Source: an uncultured Alphaproteobacteria bacterium
GTDB taxonomy: Bacteria > Pseudomonadota > Alphaproteobacteria > Rs-D84
Reading direction: 5' to 3'
NCBI GenBank assembly: GCA_934276735.1
Contig: CAKQTG010000002.1
Location: forward strand, 366,938 to 430,937
Length of the DNA: 64,000 nucleotides
Shown here: in pieces, positions 26,476 to 33,644 of the stretch
How the letters are laid out: each line of letters begins with the position of its first letter
Position numbering within the stretch: the stretch's first letter is position 1
The notes under the pieces: generated by a model
Databases searched by the model: none
What the model saw: only the letters and a program-made list of their open reading frames with translations
Told to the model about the DNA's origin: nothing
Translations under genes and position numbers: made by a program

Positions 26476-28059
26476 TCATTTCACCTTTATAAATGGGTTT
26501 GCTGCCGCCTTGTATTGTAAGTGCGCTTTGCGATATAATTCGTCTGTTTTTGACTCTTGTTTATAAAAGAACCTTCTGTTGTTTTCTATTGATTTTTCTA
26601 CAAAACTTGCAACCGTTGTGGCACTTGCATTACTGTCAACCAAATCTAATATTTTGCACATAATATCTAAATCCAGTTGTCGTATTTTTAAGTATTCAGC
26701 ATAAAAATCTGCCATTTCTGATTTTGTAAGTGCCTTTGGCGATGTAAGCGGGTCTATTGCCTTGTCATAAAAAGCCATATGCGCTGTGTGCCAACGTTTC
26801 AAGGCATCATACGCTATTTTGGCCCTATCGTCTAATATTCTATAATTGTAATTCCCCAACACTGGATTTTCACTGGTCACAATATTATTTCTGGAAACTT
26901 TCTGTTGAAACGCCGTACCAGTTGCTGCAAACATTTCTGTAAAAACACCCTTGCTTATAATCCAATCATATTTCCGCATATATTCATAGTTCTCTTGCAA
27001 CTCAACCAATGTGGTATAAGGATCAAATAATATCTGGCCTGCTTGAACATAAAAGTCATGTTTCTTAAACAAATCTAATGCCATGCAATTTTGTTCAACC
27101 GATGCGCCCTTGGCCATTCGTTTCAACGCAGTTGTGGAAAAATTTTCTATTCCGCATGAGAATGAGAAAAAACCAGCACGTTTTAATTCTGCAAGCACTT
27201 CATCTGTTACCCTGTCGGCACGTATTGAGCCACGTAAATCAAAGGCAAGACCATATTCTTGCATTTTGTTTGCAAAATCGCGACACCATTGCGCATCCCT
27301 GTCACCGTCAACAAAGGAATCGTCAATAACTTTGATATGTTGCACACCTAAACTTTTCAAATACCGCATTTCAGATATAATATTATCTATGCTACGCCCA
27401 CGCCATTTTGGAGACTTTGACAGTCTAAAAAAAGAATTTATACTACAAAAAGAGCAATAACCCGTACAACCACGTGCCGTCAACAAGTGTATGGGCGTAC
27501 GTTTATCTATTGCGATTTTTACCGTATCACGAACTGGGATTGGCAGGTTGTCCAGTGAGCTTAATAACTTTACAATGGGATTATGCGTATTTTTGGTATT
27601 TTCTTTATAACTTAGATTCTTAATACCTGAAACGGGGGTTTTATCTTGTAACGCTTGTGCTAAATCACAAATCGCCTGCTCGCCCTCGCCACGAATTACG
27701 AAATCAAATCCGCTGTCTAAAAATAAGTCTGGACTAAAAGTGGGGCCAAAACCACCTGCAACAAAGGTAATGTTTTTTTGTTGCTTTACAGCATCCAATG
27801 TCTTTAATGCCTGATCTATATTGGATTGATACGCGGAAACCCCAATGAACAACGGTTCTTTGTCTTGTAAAATCTTATTTGCCAATTCGTCTGGTGTCCA
27901 GCCATTTAGCCAAGCATCTAAAATTTTTACCTCAAATCCATTTTTTTGTAAAACTGCAGACAAATACCCCAGCCCCAGATTTTCTTCTGCAGTTCTATGA
28001 CTGATGGGTGCTGGGGTCGCTAAGATAATAAAATTATTTTTGTTCTGCGTACTTTGCAA
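26476..28059 (-). CDS. Cobalamin-binding-domain radical SAM protein
   Basis: 527 residues. N-terminal B12-binding Rossmann domain (residues about 10-140, ending with VIRGEGEQAI), then radical SAM cysteines C198, C202, C205 in ARGCTGYCSFCS, and a long helical C-terminal region of about 170 residues. Class B methylases and ring-forming enzymes share this layout. The start is a TTG, 26 bases inside the Nudix gene, supported by AAAGG six bases upstream; no early ATG exists. The context suggests a modification pathway. Confidence 0.83.
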   Translation of the reverse strand: MQSTQNKNNFIILATPAPISHRTAEENLGLGYLSAVLQKNGFEVKILDAWLNGWTPDELANKILQDKEPLFIGVSAYQSNIDQALKTLDAVKQQKNITFVAGGFGPTFSPDLFLDSGFDFVIRGEGEQAICDLAQALQDKTPVSGIKNLSYKENTKNTHNPIVKLLSSLDNLPIPVRDTVKIAIDKRTPIHLLTARGCTGYCSFCSINSFFRLSKSPKWRGRSIDNIISEMRYLKSLGVQHIKVIDDSFVDGDRDAQWCRDFANKMQEYGLAFDLRGSIRADRVTDEVLAELKRAGFFSFSCGIENFSTTALKRMAKGASVEQNCMALDLFKKHDFYVQAGQILFDPYTTLVELQENYEYMRKYDWIISKGVFTEMFAATGTAFQQKVSRNNIVTSENPVLGNYNYRILDDRAKIAYDALKRWHTAHMAFYDKAIDPLTSPKALTKSEMADFYAEYLKIRQLDLDIMCKILDLVDSNASATTVASFVEKSIENNRRFFYKQESKTDELYRKAHLQYKAAANPFIKVK

Positions 28060-28441
28060 TTTCAGCCTTTAAACTGGGGTCTGCGGACATATCTGCAAAT
28101 TCTGCAGGATATATCCATTTATATTCTGTATGCTCACTTGACAGTTTTACATCTCCCCCCAGATATTTAGCTAACAAAGTAATACCAACAGTTTGTCTTT
28201 CTTTTGCAGGCGTCATAAATGACCACAACGACCATGGTCTGAATTCAACTTCTACATCAAGACCGGTTTCTTCAAATACTTCGCGCTTGATACCATCTGT
28301 TGTTTTTTCACCATACTCAATTTTCCCGCCTGGGATATCCCATAATTCGGCATAAACATCTTCTTCGCAACTGCGCTTCAGAACTAAAATCTTATCGTCT
28401 TTATGTATAATTGCCTTCAACGCAACCTTAAATTCCGCCAT
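28034..28441 (-). CDS. Nudix hydrolase
   Basis: 135 residues. The Nudix box GGKIEYGEKTTDGIKREVFE, then ETGLDV fits Gx5Ex7REUxEExGU fully. It would split a nucleoside diphosphate linked to another moiety. First gene of the operon Nudix - B12 radical SAM - SPASM - deaminase, all overlapping or one base apart, so a shared pathway is likely. Substrate is unknown; a role in removing or activating a nucleotide intermediate is inference. Confidence 0.88.
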   Translation of the reverse strand: MAEFKVALKAIIHKDDKILVLKRSCEEDVYAELWDIPGGKIEYGEKTTDGIKREVFEETGLDVEVEFRPWSLWSFMTPAKERQTVGITLLAKYLGGDVKLSSEHTEYKWIYPAEFADMSADPSLKAEIAKYAEQK

Positions 28442-28647
28442 TTTGCTTCTCCCTGTATGGGTAGTATCTTACTGTATAAATTCACAAAATCAAGTTTTGA
28501 TTAAATTTTCTTTTACTCATAACAAAACTATACGGGAAAAATTTAAAATTTGTTTTCAAGTAAAATATTTTCAAAATTGGCGATTTTTACAAAGATCACA
28601 TTTGAACAAAAATTTCTTTCCCGTTATTAATTATAAGGAGTCAAAAA

Positions 28648-28743
28648 ATGAAGAAAAACCGCAACTTTTTATGTGCAACTGGCATCAGATTTTTAGGCAA
28701 AGTATATAAGGTGTATGAAATTGGGAGGCTTGGATGCAACTAG
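28648..28743 (+). CDS. Small ORF, 31 residues, possible peptide
   Basis: ATG at 28648 is preceded by ATAAGGAG at seven bases, an excellent ribosome site. The product starts MKKNRNFLCATGIRF, continues with LGKVYKVYEIGRLGCN and stops. It lies about 200 bases from, and divergent to, the Nudix/radical SAM operon. Candidates are a precursor peptide for the radical SAM enzymes, a regulatory leader, or chance. It is too short to judge by composition. Confidence 0.4.
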   Translation: MKKNRNFLCATGIRFLGKVYKVYEIGRLGCN

Positions 28744-28790
28744 CGATATACGCAGGTAATATCATCCACAAAAATCGCCGGAAACGGGGT

Positions 28791-28827
28791 AAAAAAGAAC
28801 ATCCCGGGAAATTATCACGGGATGTTC
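28791..28827 (-). terminator. Strong hairpin, minus-strand terminator
   Basis: GAACATCCCG ... CGGGATGTTC is a perfect ten-base inverted repeat; the A run on its left gives a T run on the minus strand. It would end a minus-strand transcript coming from the tRNA-Ser side. Confidence 0.7.
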
Positions 28828-28829
28828 AA

Positions 28830-28980
28830 TATTACTGGCGGAGACGAAGTATTCCCTCGGCGTTATAACGCCTGCGGGGCAACCGTGACGATTTGACTGC
28901 GCAGGGCTGGTCAAATCTACTTGTTGTCGAACCTGCAATCACAGATTGCAAAGTGTTTGTCCACTCTTTCGTACCCACAG
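28830..28980. other. Structured non-coding segment, possibly tRNA remnant or small RNA
   Basis: Three stems are visible: GGCGTTATAACGCC, ATTTGAC...GTCAAAT, and GCAATC-ACA-GATTGC. On the minus strand the end CGTCTCCGCCA looks like the 3' end of a tRNA-Ser. The T loop is not intact, so it is not a working tRNA. Flanked on both sides by terminator hairpins. Confidence 0.4.
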
Positions 28981-29020
28981 GTTATAATAAAACGCCCAAA
29001 ATGGGCGTTTTTATTATAAC
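28981..29020. terminator. Long perfect inverted repeat, bidirectional terminator
   Basis: GTTATAATAAAACGCCCA pairs with its exact complement across an AAA loop; T runs lie on both strands. It lies directly after the 3' end of tRNA-Ser. Confidence 0.85.
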
Positions 29021-29110
29021 TGGCGGATGGGGAGGGATTCGAACCCCCGGAAGAGTTGCCCCTTCAGCGGTTTTCAAGACCGTCGCATTCGACCGCTCTG
29101 CCACCCATCC
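29021..29110 (-). tRNA. tRNA-Ser (anticodon TGA)
   Basis: 90 bases with encoded CCA. Acceptor GGATGGG pairs with CCCATCC; anticodon loop CTTGAAA gives TGA; long class II variable arm (GAAGGGGCAACTCTTC); T loop TTCGAAT is normal. The 3' end points to the accessory segment, as in tRNA-linked islands. Confidence 0.95.
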
Positions 29111-29198
29111 GAAACTGTTTTTAACCACCGGTCTTTCAAACCTGCGGTTTTACTCACCCAGCCGATAAACCGGTCAAGCGTGCGCGTATATTCTATAT

Positions 29199-30032
29199 TT
29201 ATTTTTTGCGCATTGCAACTGTAAAAATCACAGCACCGGCGGTGAACATTATTGCCGACAGCAATTGCCCCATGGTCAGGCCCCAACTGGTCAAGAAACC
29301 AATCTGGACATCGGGCGCGCGGAATTGTTCACAGAATATACGCGCGACGGCATATCCCATTCCCAACATTCCACCAATTGCCCCCGCGTGCCGACGCAGG
29401 CCGGTGTACCGATACAGGCAATACATAAATATGAACAGCAAGATGCCTTCGGTGGCGGCCTCGTATAACGGGCTGGGGTGGCGTGGAATCAACGTTTCGC
29501 CGGCGAATACAACCGCCCACGGCACGTCGGTTGGGCGACCCATAACCTCCATATTAATAAAATTGGCGATGCGACCGAAAAAGAATCCAATCGGCGTCAC
29601 GACCGCCAACAGGTCCAGTATACGAAACGCGATGTTATATGTGCTGCCCTGGATTGTGGGGGACGCGGTGCGCCGCAACGTGCGCGCGAACAAGAACGTT
29701 GCGATTATCACACCCAACAGACCGCCGTGAAAACTCATTCCGCCATGCCACACCGCGAATATTTCCATCGGGTGCGCCAAAAAGAACGGCAGATTATAAA
29801 ACAGCACGTATCCCAGCCGTCCCCCCAGGATTACGCCCAGGATTACCGCGGTCAGCAAATCATCCAGCTGCTTCTTGTCCAGTTTTATTTGACTGTCGTC
29901 ACGGCGCATCAGGTAACGGAACAAAAAATACCCGGTGATAAATGCCGCCACATAGGCCAGCGCATACCACCGGATATCAAGTCCGAATACCGAAAACGCC
30001 ACCGGCGAAATTGGATTCAGAACGATTGCCAT
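29199..30032 (-). CDS. lgt: Prolipoprotein diacylglyceryl transferase
   Basis: 277 residues, about seven membrane helices. The HGGL motif in MSFHGGLLGV and the Lgt signature FFGRIANFINMEVMGRPT are intact. It transfers diacylglycerol from phosphatidylglycerol to the lipobox cysteine of prolipoproteins, such as LptE encoded in this window. Located 5 bases after a small coiled-coil gene, with which it may be co-transcribed. Confidence 0.95.
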   Translation of the reverse strand: MAIVLNPISPVAFSVFGLDIRWYALAYVAAFITGYFLFRYLMRRDDSQIKLDKKQLDDLLTAVILGVILGGRLGYVLFYNLPFFLAHPMEIFAVWHGGMSFHGGLLGVIIATFLFARTLRRTASPTIQGSTYNIAFRILDLLAVVTPIGFFFGRIANFINMEVMGRPTDVPWAVVFAGETLIPRHPSPLYEAATEGILLFIFMYCLYRYTGLRRHAGAIGGMLGMGYAVARIFCEQFRAPDVQIGFLTSWGLTMGQLLSAIMFTAGAVIFTVAMRKK

Positions 30033-30037
30033 TTTTC

Positions 30038-30364
30038 TTATCTAACTTGTTGTTTACGTTTTAACAAGATTTCCTGGTATATAGGTGAACGGCCCAGCGT
30101 GCCTTCCAGGTTTTTAATAATTTCCTGCATTTTGGCAATTCTGTTGACGTCATTAGACGCTGTTTTCTGCCAGATGGCCAATTGTTCTTTGCATTCTGCC
30201 AATGTTTTTTCCAACTGTTCCAGTGTATTGACTGTATGCACGCGACCACAGGCAACCTCCAGACTCTGGGCAATCATGAGCTGTGTCTCGGCAATGTTAG
30301 AAATTGTTCCACTGCGCGCATTGCGTGTGAAACCGCTGTCATCATATGATGTAAAGTTTGCCAT
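30038..30364 (-). CDS. Small coiled-coil protein
   Basis: 108 residues. A helical body runs through NTLEQLEKTLAECKEQLAIW and ends with MQEIIKNLEGTLGRSPIY, followed by a basic tail. ATG 30364 is used because AAGGAG lies 6 bases upstream; the longer frame lacks a ribosome site. The motif QEIIKNLxxTLxG recurs in the next upstream gene, so the two may be duplicates. Function unknown. Confidence 0.65.
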   Translation of the reverse strand: MANFTSYDDSGFTRNARSGTISNIAETQLMIAQSLEVACGRVHTVNTLEQLEKTLAECKEQLAIWQKTASNDVNRIAKMQEIIKNLEGTLGRSPIYQEILLKRKQQVR

Positions 30365-30395
30365 AAAAAACTCCTTAGGCTTTTCGATGTTTGGG

Positions 30396-30587
30396 TTAGT
30401 TGACATGGCCTTCTAACGTCTGGTTCAGGTTCTTGATAATTTCCTGCAGACGTTTGATGCCCTTTTCATCCTCCATCTTGATTCTCTCTTCCAGCTGTTT
30501 CTGTGCACGTTTCAAATCCGCGCTTAAATTCTTGTACAAGGCCGATTTATCATTTGCACTTGGGTCCATTTTTTGTGTTTTAGTCAT
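30396..30587 (-). CDS. Small coiled-coil protein, paralogue of the following gene
   Basis: 63 residues, highly charged and helical, ending LQEIIKNLNQTLEGHVN, which matches the repeated motif of the 108-residue neighbour. AAAGGATTTATT precedes the ATG. It is divergent from the BI-1 family gene. Function unknown. Confidence 0.65.
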   Translation of the reverse strand: MTKTQKMDPSANDKSALYKNLSADLKRAQKQLEERIKMEDEKGIKRLQEIIKNLNQTLEGHVN

Positions 30588-30661
30588 AATAAATCCTTTT
30601 ATTGTTCTTGAATTTCTGGATTCATTGTATTATATATTTACCAAATAACAAGGAGAAAGTT

Positions 30662-31375
30662 ATGATAACAAAAAAATCTGAAACCATGGTCCGTGCTGGT
30701 GGCATTGACCTGTACCTGAAACGCATATTTGCGTTGATGTTTGGCGCGGTCGGTGTGACGGCACTGGCGGCATTTATTACAATGGCAACACCATTGTGGG
30801 GCCTGATGTTCACGGCAACGGGACTATCACCGCTGTATTACATACTGATGTTCGGCGGATTGGCACTGTCCATCTGGGCCCAGGTGCGCGTCTTTTCGAT
30901 GAAGCCGGGCATGGCGGCGGCATTGCTGTTTATCTATGCCGCGTTGGTTGGTATAGTAATGACACCGTTGCTGATTGTTGCAATCACCAATAATCCATTC
31001 ACCATTTTGGCGGCGTTCGTGCTGGCGGCGATTATGTTCGCGTGCATGGCGTTGTTCGGGTATAAAACAGTCAAGAACCTGTCGTTCTTGGGCATATTCC
31101 TGATGATGGGTATGATTGGTTTAATCTTGGTCGGGTTGGCATCGTTCATCTGGCCGGCGATTGTTGGCGGCACATTTGGCACAATCGTATGCCTGGTTGG
31201 CGTGCTGGTATTTGCCCTGTTCACCGCGTATGATATGCAGAATTTAAAGAACGCATATGCGGCCGGCGGCGATGATTATCAAAAGAACCAGTTGGCGGTA
31301 TTGGGCGCGTTGCACCTGTATATCTCGTTCATCGCGATGTTCCAGTATTTGCTGAGCCTGTTTAACCGCGACTAA
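30662..31375 (+). CDS. Bax inhibitor-1 / YccA family membrane protein
   Basis: 237 residues with seven predicted membrane helices, and the C-terminal BI-1 signature ALFTAYDMQNLKNAY, GALHLYISFIAMFQYLL. The family forms pH-sensitive calcium-leak channels or membrane protease-associated proteins. ATG 30662 has AAGGAGAAAGTT directly upstream. Probably co-transcribed with the ferredoxin gene 30 bases on. Confidence 0.9.
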   Translation: MITKKSETMVRAGGIDLYLKRIFALMFGAVGVTALAAFITMATPLWGLMFTATGLSPLYYILMFGGLALSIWAQVRVFSMKPGMAAALLFIYAALVGIVMTPLLIVAITNNPFTILAAFVLAAIMFACMALFGYKTVKNLSFLGIFLMMGMIGLILVGLASFIWPAIVGGTFGTIVCLVGVLVFALFTAYDMQNLKNAYAAGGDDYQKNQLAVLGALHLYISFIAMFQYLLSLFNRD

Positions 31376-31405
31376 ACCCAAAACAAACACAAAAGGAAAA
31401 AAGAA

Positions 31406-31588
31406 ATGGCATATAAAATTGATCCATCAAAATGCATTGGTTGTCACACGTGCATGGGCGCGTGCCCGGTATGCGCAATCGCGGCCGCGGCCGACGGCAA
31501 ATGCGTAATTGACGCATCAAAGTGCATTTCATGCGGCACATGCGCGGCGGTATGCCCGGTTGCGGCAATTGCCCCAGATGTGCAGTAA
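31406..31588 (+). CDS. 2[4Fe-4S] ferredoxin
   Basis: 60 residues with two CxxCxxCxxxCP motifs: C10, C13, C16, C20 and KCISCGTCAAVCP. Low-potential electron carrier of the clostridial type, typical of anaerobes; it could feed the radical SAM enzymes NrdG, HemW and those in the accessory operon. A good AAGGAAAAAAGAA site precedes the start. It has its own terminator. Confidence 0.93.
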   Translation: MAYKIDPSKCIGCHTCMGACPVCAIAAAADGKCVIDASKCISCGTCAAVCPVAAIAPDVQ

Positions 31589-31605
31589 TCACACACAGTG
31601 ATTAT

Positions 31606-31636
31606 AAAAACGGGGCGACGGCCCCGTTTTCTTTTT
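31606..31636 (+). terminator. Intrinsic terminator after ferredoxin
   Basis: CGGGGC-GACG-GCCCCG stem followed by TTTTCTTTTT. Confidence 0.88.
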
Positions 31637-31693
31637 GTTGCAAAATATTTAAATCAGTATAATAATAGGCGCGATAAAAATAGGGGATTAAAA

Positions 31694-33055
31694 ATGCCAG
31701 CAAAATCAGTAAATGATATCGTCGCATTGTGCAAGCGGCGCGGTTTTATTTTCACAGGTTCTGAAATCTATGGCGGCCTGGGCGGTGCATACGATTACGG
31801 CCCATATGGCGTCGAATTGATGAAGAACATCAAGAACGCATGGTGGAACGCCATGATTTATTCCCGCAATGATATCGAAGGATTGGATGCGGCATTGATT
31901 TCTAATCGGCTGATGTGGAAATATTCTGGCCACGAAGGCAGCTTTTCCGACCCACTGGTTGAATGCAAAAAATGCGGTGCCCGCATGCGCCAGGACAAAA
32001 TGAAAGATCCAACCAAGTGCGACAATTGCGGCAGCACGGATTTAACCGACCCGCGCGCATACCAGTTGATGATGGGCCTGTCCATTGGGGCGACGGCCGA
32101 TGGCGCAATCAACGCGTATCTGCGCCCGGAAACAGCGACAACAACATACGTGAATTTCAAAAATGTCCTGGACGCATGCCCGCACAAGTTGCCGTTTGGT
32201 ATTGCCCAGATTGGCAAGGCATTTCGTAATGAAATTTCCCCGCGCGGCTTTGTATTCCGTATGCGTGAATTTGAACAGGCCGAAATGCAATACTTTATCA
32301 ATCCGGCCGATGACGCAAAATATTTCGAAGAATGGAAAAAGACACGTATGGCGTGGTGGGTAAATGTCCTGGGCATTCCGGCGGACAAATTACGCTTTAC
32401 CCCACACGAAAAACTGGCACACTATGCCAAGGCCGCGGGCGACATCGAATATGCGTTCCCCGATGGCTTTGACGAGGTCGAAGGTGTCCACAACCGCCAG
32501 GACTTTGACCTGGGGTCGCATACCAAGGCGCAAAATGAATTCAAGATTTCTGCGCACGTTATGGAAAACCACGACAGCACGGTTAAATTGGCGTATTCTG
32601 ACCCACAGAGTGGCGAGAGCTTCATACCGTTCGTTATTGAAACCGCAATGGGCGTGAACCGCGCAATGCTGGCCGTGATGATAGAGGCATATACCGAAGA
32701 AACATTGCCAGATGGCAAGACCCGCACGGTTCTGAAACTGAAACCGAAATTGGCCCCGGTCAAGGCCGCGGTTATCCCACTGGCGCGCAATGTCCCAGAA
32801 TTGGTCCAGACGGCGAACGATATTGAAAACGCGCTGCGCGCGTTGCACATCGGACGCATTGAATTGGAAAATTCGGGCAATATTGGTAAAAACTATCGCC
32901 GGCACGACGAAATCGGCACGCCGGTGTGCATCACTGTTGATCACCAGACACTGGAAGACGGCACGGTGACCCTGCGTCATCGCGATGATATGAGCCAGGA
33001 ACGCGTCGCCATCGCCGACGTTCCGCGTCGCGTGACCGAAATCATCAATGCATAA
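31694..33055 (+). CDS. glyS: Glycyl-tRNA synthetase, homodimeric type
   Basis: 453 residues of the class II alpha2 type rather than the bacterial GlyQ/GlyS heterotetramer. Landmarks are FTGSEIYGGLGGAYDYGP, a zinc-binding pair (CKKCGARM...CDNCGS), motif 2 FRNEISPRGFVFRMREFEQ and motif 3-like GVNRAML. The C-terminal anticodon domain starts with KLAPVKAAVIPL. ATG 31694 follows TAGGGGATT. Charges tRNA-Gly. Confidence 0.93.
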   Translation: MPAKSVNDIVALCKRRGFIFTGSEIYGGLGGAYDYGPYGVELMKNIKNAWWNAMIYSRNDIEGLDAALISNRLMWKYSGHEGSFSDPLVECKKCGARMRQDKMKDPTKCDNCGSTDLTDPRAYQLMMGLSIGATADGAINAYLRPETATTTYVNFKNVLDACPHKLPFGIAQIGKAFRNEISPRGFVFRMREFEQAEMQYFINPADDAKYFEEWKKTRMAWWVNVLGIPADKLRFTPHEKLAHYAKAAGDIEYAFPDGFDEVEGVHNRQDFDLGSHTKAQNEFKISAHVMENHDSTVKLAYSDPQSGESFIPFVIETAMGVNRAMLAVMIEAYTEETLPDGKTRTVLKLKPKLAPVKAAVIPLARNVPELVQTANDIENALRALHIGRIELENSGNIGKNYRRHDEIGTPVCITVDHQTLEDGTVTLRHRDDMSQERVAIADVPRRVTEIINA

Positions 33056-33081
33056 AAAACGCCCCACGGGGCGTTTTTTTA
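33056..33081 (+). terminator. Intrinsic terminator of glyS
   Basis: ACGCCCC-A-CGGGGCGT stem with TTTTTTT tail, right after the stop codon. Confidence 0.85.
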
Positions 33082-33644
33082 TTAGAGAGCAATGCGCAGA
33101 GAGCAGAGAGCAATGAAGCGCGCCAATGGCGCGCTTGTTTTTTCTTGTCGCAATGCGAAAATCCCCTTCGCTAGCGAAGGGGTGTCCACGCAGTGGACGG
33201 GGTAGTGGCACTTCGGCCCCTGCGGGGCAATGGACCCCGACCTTCGTCGGGGTGACGGCAGTGTGTGGTTGGGACCATATTTTACGAACATTGTACAATA
33301 ATATGCAGGAGTAATTTCTTAGACCCTATTCCTGCATTTGCCCACCCACAAAATCTTACGATTTTGCGGGGCCCGGCGCAGGAATGACACCGCAGGTGCG
33401 GTGAAACCAATCCAAGCGAAGCGCAGGATGCGGCAAGGACGCAGTCCGCAGGCGACACATGAATAGTTTTCTATTCTAAAACTATATCACTTTATCACTC
33501 TGTCACTTACTCACTTTATCATTGCTCTCTACACTCTGCTCTCTAAAATAGACGACACCCCGGTGCTGCGCACCACCCCGGCTTCCCAGAGGGGAACTTA
33601 GTCCGCGACAAAAAAATGTCCGCAGGGGCGGACATTTTAAGTTA
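33082..33644. repeat. Intergenic repeat region with REP-like palindromes
   Basis: 560 bases without a gene. It holds the perfect palindrome CCCCTTCGCTAGCGAAGGGG (33163-33182), CCCCGACCTTCGTCGGGG (33235-33252), a cassette GTGTGGTTGGGACCATATTT with ACGAACATTGT (33263-33294) shared with 63166-63201, and AGAGAGCA / ATCACTCTGTCACTTACTCA simple-word tracts also shared (inverted) with 62975-63030. Confidence 0.75.

Noticed and set aside
28830..28980. Two-piece tmRNA
   Set aside because: Considered because of the tRNA-like end; no tag ORF and no normal T loop.
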